This document shows positions 28,825 through 36,421 of a DNA stretch of 64,000 nucleotides, one piece after another. Both the position numbers and the translations under genes were made by a program. Where the stretch lies: positions 496,001 through 560,000 of the forward strand of contig CAVPDG010000010.1 of the NCBI GenBank assembly GCA_963702535.1, in the 5' to 3' direction. The notes below the pieces were generated by a model that searched no databases, was not told where the DNA came from, and saw only the letters and a program-made list of their open reading frames with translations. The number at the start of each line of letters is the position of its first letter. Position 1 is the stretch's first letter. This DNA comes from CAVPDG01 sp963702535 (GTDB taxonomy: Bacteria > Chloroflexota > Anaerolineae > Anaerolineales > UBA4823).

Positions 28825-29911
28825 TAACCTTTCCCCGAATGGTTCAGTAACGCGAGTACGGGGTATGAATTCTCGGTTATGATGTGTTGCGCGGGGTGAC
28901 GCACTCAAAAGTTGTCTGGAGAGTTTTTTTAAAAGCACAGGAGATAAGCTATGGAAAAACTTCAGCTCGATAGAAGAGCATTTTGGAGCTTACCGATGCG
29001 AAGACGACGAATTGCACAACTATAGACATTGGTGATACATTGGCAGCATTTGGGTGTGATAATGGGAAGATTGCGCTTTGGAAGCGACAGGATGGTTTGA
29101 CATTTTGGATTGCAATGGTATTTCGCGACATTCATGAGTATTTGGTGTAAGGAGTTCGCAGCAGTTATGGTGGATAGGCTGGTGAGTGATTGAGGAGTTG
29201 TTGGAGGAAGTGTTGCGGCGTTCGCACGATCTGGGATGGGAAAGGGCGATAGAATGGTAGTGCTGGGCTGTGGAACCTGGTTGGGCAAGTCAAAGTGGAT
29301 GAGAATCGAACGAGATCACGCCATACCGCAACTGCTGAAAGCCTAGAGATTTCGGGTTGTTGTGACGATTGATGATGGTGCAGACGAGATGCAAAACATT
29401 GTTGAGAAGATGGTATTGTTGGCGCTCAGAGACACAGGGTAACTGTTGAAGATACAAAAGCTCTTCGAGACTGGAAGAAGCGTACCAGGTAGCGTACGAT
29501 TACGAGAAAACCGTAACAGGGACATGGGGATGAATCGTGAGTGCTGGACGATTCAGACCCGCAAATTGCGCATTTGCGGGTTTTGAGAATGGGAAAAGCT
29601 GCAGACGGTTTGATCGTTCTCAGCTGGATTGGGAGAAGCAGTGAAGACGTTTCAATGCTTTCGGGCAAAGCGAGTGTGGGGCGTGCGCTCACATGGGGAT
29701 GGAAACGGGCTGGACACTGACCTGGCTTGAGAAGCCGTTGCGAGTGCGCAAGACACGCAGAAAACTTGCGTTGTGGCAATGCCATAATTGCTCAAACAAG
29801 AGCAGACCTGCAAGCGCGCATCAAGGGAAGCGTCTCTGGCTGGCTGGAGAGAAGAGTATTTGCTCAAGGTGCTTGGGTACAATTTTGTGTTCACCCGTTG
29901 CGCGACAATGA
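28825..29911. other. Gene-poor stretch, no intact gene recognised
   Basis: About 1.1 kb without a credible gene. Short frames exist on both strands but none shows a start with a ribosome site, a domain pattern or consistent composition. One plus-strand frame around 28990-29150 (TIDIGDTLAAFGCDNGKIALWK and what follows) reads protein-like but is bounded by stops, so it may be a relic. A fragment matching the end of the palindromic repeats elsewhere (GCACTCAAAAGTTGT) is at 28901-28915. A short A/T-rich inverted pattern (CGCAAATTGCGCATTTGCG) lies near 29560. The stretch may be the scar of a lost mobile element. Confidence 0.5.
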
Positions 29912-29959
29912 TTGACATATCAATAAAATTATGGTATTTTAATTGTGTAATCGTTTCCA
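29912..29959 (+). promoter_or_regulatory. Near-consensus promoter with LacI-type operator, copy 3
   Basis: TTGACA (29912-29917), a 17-base spacer and TATTTT (29935-29940) are followed by TGTAATCGTTTCCA (29946-29959), one base different from the two minus-strand operators. It points rightward into the isomerase / kinase / activator operon, which starts at 30130. The operator overlaps the expected transcription start, the usual repressor position. The first ribosome site (GGAG, 30118-30121) is about 170 bases downstream. Confidence 0.83.
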
Positions 29960-30129
29960 CACACAAACACATCTCTCACAGTTAGAATAGGTCTTGGCAT
30001 GATCGTAGATGCGGGTTTCCCTCCAATGTAGCCTGACGCAAGCTGTCAGGCTACAATCTTGGCAGAGGTGAGCGAATACACGGATCAGCGGCGGAGAGAG
30101 TAACAAATACCGAGCATGGAGCGCTACCC

Positions 30130-30952
30130 TTGAAGCTATCACTAGCTATACAAACGCCGGAAGTCCCTCGCCCCGTCCCTGTCGCTTTGCTGAGCGGGAC
30201 GCTGGAAGAAAAACTGGCAAAAGCTTCCCGCTGGGGCGCTGATGGCGTCGAGCTGATGACCAGCGAGCCCGAGAAAATCGATATTGAGCAGATGCAGGGA
30301 TTACTAATAAAATACAACCTGGGTGTAGCCGCAGCAGCCAGCGGCGCCATCTCACTCGCCATGGGTTTTACCCTGCTCAACGCCGATCCTCAAGTGGCTG
30401 AAGAAGCGCGAACACGCCTGTATGCGCTCATCGACCTGGCTGCAGCCCTCAGTTCCCCTTTTGTGACGATCGGCAGCTTTCGGGGAAAGCTGGCATGGGC
30501 AGGCGCAGGCGCTCGTGAAAAGCTGGTGCGCACATTGCGGGAGGCGGCGGCTTATGCCCAGGCGCGCTCCGTACGCATCGCCCTCGAAGCGCTCAACCGT
30601 TATGAAGGCGATATCGTCAACAACCATGTGGAAGGGTTAGCTTTTCTCGATGATGTCGATCACCCTGCCATAGGGCTGTTGCTGGATACCTACCACGTCA
30701 ATATCGAGGAGGCGTCCTGGACAACGCCTTTCGAGCGCACCATGCAAGCCGGTAAGCTCTTCCATGTTCACCTTGGCGATAACAATCGTCTACCTCCGGG
30801 AAAAGGCTTGATCGACTTTCCCGCAATTATCGAAACGCTGCGCCGGGTGGGTTATACGCGGCTATCTGACCGCAGAGCTGCTGGCAAAACCCGATCCCGA
30901 CACTGCCGCACAACAAACCCTGACCTATATGCGTTCTCTCCTGGAAGGATGA
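30130..30952 (+). CDS. Sugar phosphate isomerase/epimerase-like TIM barrel protein, one frameshift
   Basis: TTG start at 30130, 8 bases after GGAG. The barrel has GADGVELMT, PFVTIGSFRGK, RIALEALNRYEGDIVN, IGLLLDTYHVNIEE and FHVHLGDNNRLPPGKG, in which Glu, Asp, His and Glu metal-ligand positions can be seen. The frame changes near 30858; the other frame completes the protein (GYLTAELLAKPDPDTAAQQ) and stops at 30952, 3 bases before the next start. This gives about 273 residues. It resembles hydroxypyruvate isomerase/ketose epimerase-type proteins. It is the first gene of the operator-controlled plus-strand operon. Confidence 0.85.
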
Positions 30953-30955
30953 CTT

Positions 30956-31777
30956 ATGAAGCTCAGCTGCTTGCCAGTTTCTTTCTTCTCCGATATTATC
31001 GAGGGACGGATGAGCGTCTTTGAATGGGCGGAGATGGGAGCATCTCTCGGTCTTGACGCCATCGATATCAGCATCCTCTTCACGCCAGACCACACTCCAC
31101 AAACACTGGCGCAGATCCGCCGGGATATCGCCTCGATTGGCATGCGAATTTTGATGGTCACCAGCTACCCGGATTTCACGCACCCGGACGCCGCGCAACG
31201 CGAGCGAGAGCTTGCCCTGGAACAAGAGGTTGTTGCGGTTGCAGCAGCCCTGGGCGCGCAATTTGTGCGCGTCACTGCCGGGCAGGCGCATCCCGAGACC
31301 GGGCGCGCCGAAGGCACCGCCTGGGCTATCCAGGGATTGCGGCGGCTGGCGGAAAGCACACAAGGCTCCGGGATCACCCTGGTCTACGAGAACCACGCCA
31401 AGCCCGGCGCCTGGGTATATACCGATTTCTCCCAGCCGCCGGAGATATTCCTCGAGATCGCCCGCTCGATCGCCAATTCAGGCATCGGCGTCAACTTCGA
31501 TACAGGCAATGCAGCCACCTTCGCCGATGACCCGGTGGAGCTGTTACAGGCGGTCATCGACCGGGTGATCACCATCCATGCCGCAGATTCGAGCCGGCGC
31601 GGCGAGCTGAAACACGTCCTGTTGGGCACGGGCGTCACACCTTATCCGGCGCTCTTCAGCGCGTTGAAGAAATCCGGTTGGGACGGGTGGATTTGCATGG
31701 AAGAGGCATCCAATCAGGGGCGAGCGGGCGTTGAAGCGGCGGCGCAGTTCATCCGCACCACATGGGAAGCCGCCTGA
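30956..31777 (+). CDS. Sugar phosphate isomerase/epimerase-like TIM barrel protein
   Basis: An intact 273-residue barrel of the same superfamily as the preceding gene but not a close copy. It contains GLDAIDISILF, GAQFVRVTAGQ, GITLVYENHAKPG, GIGVNFDTGNAA, ITIHAADSSRRGELKHVLLGTG and WICMEEAS. The Glu/Asp/His/Glu positions for a metal are kept. It starts 3 bases after the upstream stop, so translation is probably coupled. Together with the barrel at 1775-2635 this makes three such enzymes under the same apparent control. Confidence 0.87.
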   Translation: MKLSCLPVSFFSDIIEGRMSVFEWAEMGASLGLDAIDISILFTPDHTPQTLAQIRRDIASIGMRILMVTSYPDFTHPDAAQRERELALEQEVVAVAAALGAQFVRVTAGQAHPETGRAEGTAWAIQGLRRLAESTQGSGITLVYENHAKPGAWVYTDFSQPPEIFLEIARSIANSGIGVNFDTGNAATFADDPVELLQAVIDRVITIHAADSSRRGELKHVLLGTGVTPYPALFSALKKSGWDGWICMEEASNQGRAGVEAAAQFIRTTWEAA

Positions 31778-31836
31778 TCAGCTTCCCGGGAAACTGGGGA
31801 TCATCAGGAGTAGAGATTGAAGCGAGGGACCAGATC

Positions 31837-32511
31837 ATGACGAAAAAATTAGCTTTTATCCATACCGTGCCATCCCTGGTGAGCTTATTTGGCGACCTTT
31901 CCAAAGAATTGCTGCCAGCCGGCGTAGAAGTCTTCCACATTGCCGACGAGCTGCTGCTCAAGGTCGTCCTGGCGCAGGGCGGGCTCTCACCTTTTATCTT
32001 CCGCCGCGTGGCTGAGCATGTGACTGCCGCCGAGGAAGGCGGCGCCAGCGTAGTACAGCTCACCTGCTCCTCCATCTCTCCCTGCGCCGACGCCGCTCGC
32101 CCGCTGGTGAGCATCCCGGTGCTCAAGATCGACGAGCCGATGGTGGACCGCGCCCTTTCCCTGGGGGAGCGCATCGGCATCGCTGCCACCGCGCCCACCA
32201 CCCTCAAGCCCACCACCGAGCTGGTTTACATGCGTGCGGCGCTGCAAGGCAAACCGGTGAAGGTTGAATCTGTCCTGTGTGAAGGGGCATATAAAGCGCT
32301 CTTCTCCGGGGATACAGAGACCCACGACCGCATTGTGCGCCAGTACCTGCAAGACCTGATGGCGAAAACGGATGTTGTCATCCTGGCGCAGGCGTCTATG
32401 GCGCGCGTGGCAAACACCATCCCGGCTGAAGAGCAGGCTGTGCCGATCTTATCCAGCCCGCGCCTGGCAATGGAGCGCGCCCGGAGCGTCATCGAACAAG
32501 GCGGGGCATGA
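31837..32511 (+). CDS. Asp/Glu/hydantoin racemase-family protein
   Basis: About 224 residues. I place the start at the ATG at 31837 (MTKKLAFIHTVPSLVS), which has a GAGGGA site; the longer frame begins inside the upstream gene. The first catalytic Cys region is kept (VQLTCSSISPCA), but the second Cys expected near VVILAQASMARV is Ala. A two-base racemisation is therefore doubtful, and a decarboxylase-like or isomerase role is an alternative. The stop overlaps the start of the kinase gene by 4 bases (ATGA). Confidence 0.82.
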   Translation: MTKKLAFIHTVPSLVSLFGDLSKELLPAGVEVFHIADELLLKVVLAQGGLSPFIFRRVAEHVTAAEEGGASVVQLTCSSISPCADAARPLVSIPVLKIDEPMVDRALSLGERIGIAATAPTTLKPTTELVYMRAALQGKPVKVESVLCEGAYKALFSGDTETHDRIVRQYLQDLMAKTDVVILAQASMARVANTIPAEEQAVPILSSPRLAMERARSVIEQGGA

Positions 32512-33953
32512 GCGAACCGGAACCGCTACTGAAGGATGAGCTATTCAGGGAGCTCCCCCCTCCCTGGTCTGACGCGACCCTGCGCCAGGAGATCCACGCG
32601 CATAACATCCGCACGGGGCGCTGCATTGTCGCCCTGGATGACGATCCGACCGGCACGCAAACCGTGCACGATATCTGGGTGCTGACCCGCTGGGAAGTGA
32701 GCGACCTGACTGCCGCTCTCTCGGATGGAGAGACAGCCCTCTATATCCTGACCAACAGCCGCAGCATGCCGCTGCCAGACGCCCAGCAAATGAACCGGGA
32801 GATCGCCGCCAATCTGGTCCAGGCGTCGCGGAACGCCCAACGGCAAATCACCGTGGTCAGCCGCAGCGATTCGACCCTGCGCGGCCATTTCCCCGGCGAG
32901 GTGGACGCCCTGGAACAGGCGCTCGCCCAGGCGCAAAACGCCGGGTTCGACGGCGTCTGCATCATCCCTTTCTTCCCAGAGGGCGGGCGCTTTACGATCG
33001 ACAATATCCATTGGGTGCAGGAAGGCGAGCGACTGATCCCCGCTGCCCAGACGCCCTACGCCAGAGATGCGGTCTTCGGATACCAGCATTCCCGCCTGCC
33101 GGAATGGGTAGAAGAGAAAACCGGCGGGCGCGTGAAAGCCGGCGAGGTGCACACCATCACGCTCGATACCCTGCGCCAGGGCGGTCCCGACCGGGTAGCA
33201 GATCAGCTGAGGGCAGCGAGCGGCAGCGCCATCGTCGTTGTCAATGCCGCTCACGACCGCGACCTGGAGGTTTTCGTCGCTGGCTTGCTGAAGGTGGAAG
33301 CCGAAGGCAAGCGCTTCCTCTTCCGCACCGCGGCATCATTCGTCAAAGTGGCATCCGGATTGGCAGATAGACCCTTGCTCTCGGCTCGGGAGCTGGTGGG
33401 GGAGAGACCGCACGGCGGCGGATTGATCGTTTTCGGCTCGCATGTGCCCAAAAGCACTGCCCAGCTGGCAGCGCTGCGGGCGCTCGAAAGCGTCGTTGCC
33501 ATCGAGCTGGAAGTAGCCGCAGTATTGGACGGCTCCCAACGCCAGGACGCCCTCGCCCGGGCTACCGCCGCGGCTAACCAGGCGCTCGGCAGCGGAAAAA
33601 ACGCCCTGCTCTTCACCAGCCGCATGCTGGTAAGCGGGAATAGCCAGGCGGAGTCCCTGTCTATCGGCAAGACGGTCTCGCAGGCTCTGATGGAGGTGGT
33701 TCACGGCATCGACCGCGAGCCGCGCTTCGTGATTGGCAAGGGAGGCATCACCTCCAGCGATTTGGCGACGGAGGGGATGGGCGTGCGCGCTGCGCGTGTG
33801 CTCGGTCAGGTGCTGCCCGGCGTGCCGGTATGGCAGCTTGGACCTGGAAGCCGCTGGCGCGGGGTAACCTATATCGTTTTCCCCGGCAATGTCGGCGACG
33901 ATGGCGCCGTTGCCAGGGTTGTCTCCTTGCTTACAAGTCCTTCCGAAAGTTAA
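32508..33953 (+). CDS. Four-carbon acid sugar kinase family protein (DUF1537/OtnK type)
   Basis: An intact 481-residue kinase. The N-terminal substrate domain has IVALDDDPTGTQTVHD, LTNSRSMPL and VVSRSDSTLRGHFPGE; the C-terminal nucleotide domain has VIGKGGITSSDLATEG, PVWQLGPGSRW and YIVFPGNVGDDGA. Characterised relatives phosphorylate D-erythronate, D-threonate or L-threonate, or 3-oxo-acid sugars. It is translationally coupled to the racemase-like gene. This makes a C4 (or similar) acid sugar a plausible intermediate once methyl groups are removed. Confidence 0.9.
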   Translation: MSEPEPLLKDELFRELPPPWSDATLRQEIHAHNIRTGRCIVALDDDPTGTQTVHDIWVLTRWEVSDLTAALSDGETALYILTNSRSMPLPDAQQMNREIAANLVQASRNAQRQITVVSRSDSTLRGHFPGEVDALEQALAQAQNAGFDGVCIIPFFPEGGRFTIDNIHWVQEGERLIPAAQTPYARDAVFGYQHSRLPEWVEEKTGGRVKAGEVHTITLDTLRQGGPDRVADQLRAASGSAIVVVNAAHDRDLEVFVAGLLKVEAEGKRFLFRTAASFVKVASGLADRPLLSARELVGERPHGGGLIVFGSHVPKSTAQLAALRALESVVAIELEVAAVLDGSQRQDALARATAAANQALGSGKNALLFTSRMLVSGNSQAESLSIGKTVSQALMEVVHGIDREPRFVIGKGGITSSDLATEGMGVRAARVLGQVLPGVPVWQLGPGSRWRGVTYIVFPGNVGDDGAVARVVSLLTSPSES

Positions 33954-33982
33954 TTCAAGCCCGACGCCAGGAATTGTTGACC

Positions 33983-34690
33983 ATGCCATCCGACCCACTT
34001 CCCGAGAAATTGCCCATTGTCGTTATCGCCTGCCAGGTCTTCCAGCATTTACTCGAAGCGCGGCTGCCTGCAGAGCTGGTCCGCTCGGTCAACTTCCTGG
34101 ATTACGGCTTGCACAGCATACCGCGCAAGCTCACCCACAAAGTCCAGGAGCTGATCGATGCGATTGCGGAGCCGAGCCTGGTTGTGTTGGGCTACGGCTT
34201 GTGCGGCAATGGGTTGAACGGTATCCGCGCCGGACGGCACATCCTGCTCATCCCGCGCACCGATGACTGCATTGCGATATTGCTCGGCTCCTACCAGGCG
34301 TACAAGCAGGCGTTCAACTCGGCGCCCGGGACGTATTACCTGAGCAAGGGCTGGCTAGAATCGGGGAGCAACCCGCTCAGCGAATACCAGAAATACCTTG
34401 AGCGCTACGGCAGCGAGCAAGCCGACTGGATCATGGATCAGCAATACCAGAACTACAAGCGCCTGGCTTTTGTGGCTCATAACCCGCAGGACCTGGCGCA
34501 TTACCGGCCGCAGGCAGAAGAAGTCGCCCGGTTTTGCCAGCGCTGGGGGATGCAATACGAGGAGATCCTCGGCTCGGAAGACTATATCAACCGCCTGATC
34601 CAGGTAGCCACAGCATTAGACCAGGCTGGCGAAGATTTCATCGTCGTCCCACCCGGCGGCGAGCTCAGCCAAAGCCAGTTCATCCGCTAA
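33983..34690 (+). CDS. DUF1638 protein
   Basis: About 235 residues from the ATG at 33983; the longer frame overlaps the kinase. The pattern is that of DUF1638: VVIACQVFQHLLEA, FLDYGLHSIPRKL, LGYGLCGNGLNGI, RTDDCIAILLGSYQAY, PGTYYLSKGWLESG and late DFIVVPPGGEL. The conserved Cys (ACQVF, GLCGNG, DDCIA) and acidic residues suggest a metal site. Genes of this family often accompany MttB-type methyltransferases and RACE activators, as here, where the activator follows after 15 bp. The function is not established. Confidence 0.85.
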   Translation: MPSDPLPEKLPIVVIACQVFQHLLEARLPAELVRSVNFLDYGLHSIPRKLTHKVQELIDAIAEPSLVVLGYGLCGNGLNGIRAGRHILLIPRTDDCIAILLGSYQAYKQAFNSAPGTYYLSKGWLESGSNPLSEYQKYLERYGSEQADWIMDQQYQNYKRLAFVAHNPQDLAHYRPQAEEVARFCQRWGMQYEEILGSEDYINRLIQVATALDQAGEDFIVVPPGGELSQSQFIR

Positions 34691-34705
34691 AGTAGGGTTG
34701 CCCAA

Positions 34706-36298
34706 ATGCCTATCCTTACAGTCGTCTACGGTGAAGACACCAAAACAATCGAAGTCCCGCCTGACAGCGTGCTCGGCGACGCCATCCCGGCAACCGGTCT
34801 GCCATTGGAGCAGCCCTGCGCCGGACGGGGCACCTGCGGCAAGTGCAAGGTACTGGTTGAAGAAGGCGCCGCTCCGCCGGACGAGATCGAGTTCAAGCAC
34901 CTCACACCGGGCGAGCTGGCGCTGAACAATCGCCTCGCCTGCCGGGCAAGAGTCCAGGGCGACGCACGCGTCGTCCTTTCTCCCATTGTCGTCTATTCCA
35001 ACAAAAACTTCCGCAGCAGCTACCGCTACCGGCGCAGCGAGGCGCCGCTCGGTCTGGCGATCGACCTGGGCTCCACCACGGTCGCGGCTTTCTTGACCAT
35101 GCTGGACGACGGCGAGGTATGCGCCGGTGGAGCCGGTCTCAACCAGCAGACGGTTTTTGGCGCGGATGTCATCTCTCGCCTTGCGGCTGCCCGGAACAGC
35201 GCGGTGAACGCCGAGCGGCTGCAAAGATTGGCGCTGGCATCGATCAACCAGGCAGTCGATTCGCTCAAGCTGCCGGAGCGCATCCGCCAGCGGGTCGAGC
35301 GCGTCACGGTGGTCTGCAACGTTGCCATGCACCACCTGCTCGCCCGCCTGCCGATCGACACACTGGCGGTGATGCCCTTCCAGCCTTACGACCGCAGGGC
35401 GATTCGCGACGCCACATCGCTGATGGGCGGCATCTTCCCGCAAGGCGCGCGGGTATCGCTGCCGCCGATGATCGGCGGATTTGTCGGATCGGACGCCCTG
35501 GCTTGCCTGGCGTACTTCCATTTCGACAACCCACCCGGACCGATCGCGGCGATCGACCTGGGCACCAACGGCGAGGTCATGGTCACGGATGGCAAGCGCA
35601 TCCTGACCGCTTCGACCGCCGCCGGACCCGCCTTCGAGGGCGTCAACATCTCCTGCGGCAGCCGGGCGGTGGACGGAGCCATCACCAGCGTGCGCCTGGA
35701 GGACGGCGACCTGGTTTACGATACAATCGCCGGCGAGCCCCCGGTGGGTTTGACCGGCTCCGGGCTGTTGAGCCTGGTGCATGTGCTTCGCCAGGCAGGC
35801 GTGATCGAGCCCGGCGGGCGCATTGCCGATCCGCCCCCCGTGCTGAGCGGGAAGCTGCAACAAAGCTACCACGGGCGCCGCATTCTGCTCAAGCCGGATG
35901 GACGCCTGGCGCTGTCCCAATGGGATATCCGCGAGCTGCAGAAAGCCAAAGGCGCCATCCGGGCTGCCATCGAGATCTTGATGGCGCAGCTCGGGCTGAA
36001 AGCGGGAGACCTGCAGCGCGTCATCCTGACCGGCTCTTTCGGGGGGCAGGTGGATATTGGCTCCGCCATTGACCTGGGAATGATCCCACCGGTGCAGCCC
36101 GGCGTCGTCGAGACGATCGCCAACGGCGCCGGCTTCGGCGCGGCGATGTTCCTCTCCGACGAAGGCTTTGCCTTTGCTGAAGAGCTGGCTGCCCGATCAG
36201 AACAGATCGATCTGGACCAGAATGCAGATTTCTATACTCATTATGTCAATGCGATGGCATTGGTGCCTGAGCTAAAACAAACTATAGAGGTGCACTAA
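34706..36298 (+). CDS. Reductive activator of corrinoid proteins (ferredoxin + ASKHA domain, DUF4445/RACE type)
   Basis: A 530-residue protein with an N-terminal 2Fe-2S ferredoxin domain (Cys38, Cys44 and Cys47 in CAGRGTCGKC, Cys79) and a C-terminal actin-like ATPase domain (LAIDLGSTTVAAFLTML, IAAIDLGTNGEVMV, AGPAFEGVNISCGSRAVDGA, LTGSFGGQVDIGSAIDLG). Such proteins use ATP and electrons to return oxidised Co(II) corrinoid to Co(I). It is the partner expected for the corrinoid protein at 11100-11738, although it is encoded on the opposite strand 23 kb away under the same type of operator. Its last codons and stop lie in the terminal repeat of a palindromic element. Confidence 0.93.
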   Translation: MPILTVVYGEDTKTIEVPPDSVLGDAIPATGLPLEQPCAGRGTCGKCKVLVEEGAAPPDEIEFKHLTPGELALNNRLACRARVQGDARVVLSPIVVYSNKNFRSSYRYRRSEAPLGLAIDLGSTTVAAFLTMLDDGEVCAGGAGLNQQTVFGADVISRLAAARNSAVNAERLQRLALASINQAVDSLKLPERIRQRVERVTVVCNVAMHHLLARLPIDTLAVMPFQPYDRRAIRDATSLMGGIFPQGARVSLPPMIGGFVGSDALACLAYFHFDNPPGPIAAIDLGTNGEVMVTDGKRILTASTAAGPAFEGVNISCGSRAVDGAITSVRLEDGDLVYDTIAGEPPVGLTGSGLLSLVHVLRQAGVIEPGGRIADPPPVLSGKLQQSYHGRRILLKPDGRLALSQWDIRELQKAKGAIRAAIEILMAQLGLKAGDLQRVILTGSFGGQVDIGSAIDLGMIPPVQPGVVETIANGAGFGAAMFLSDEGFAFAEELAARSEQIDLDQNADFYTHYVNAMALVPELKQTIEVH

Positions 36299-36386
36299 AA
36301 GGTTGTTACCGGTTTTGGGGGTTGGGGGCGGCGTACGCCGCCCCCAACCCCAAAACCGGAACTCAACAACAACTTTTGAGTGCTCC
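36290..36386. repeat. Palindromic MITE-like element, copy 1
   Basis: The outer ends are inverted copies of GCACTMAAAAGTTGTT, with one extra base in the left end (GTGCACTAAAAGGTTGTT at the left, AACAACTTTTGAGTGC at the right). They enclose a nearly perfect G/C-rich palindrome (36309-36360) centred on CGTACG. The same design with a different palindrome is at 54788-54884. The left end carries the stop codon of the activator gene. It can also act as a bidirectional hairpin or terminator-like structure between the activator and the transaldolase-like gene. Confidence 0.75.
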
Positions 36387-36421
36387 GACTCATAGCATCC
36401 TAAAGCTCAAGGGAGTTCGTT

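Noticed and set aside
29727..29915. 62-residue plus-strand frame with several Cys
   Set aside because: It has no ribosome site and no recognisable domain, and it ends just before the promoter. It is more likely chance or a relic.
34616..35920. 434-residue open frame on the minus strand
   Set aside because: It is an antisense shadow of the RACE activator.
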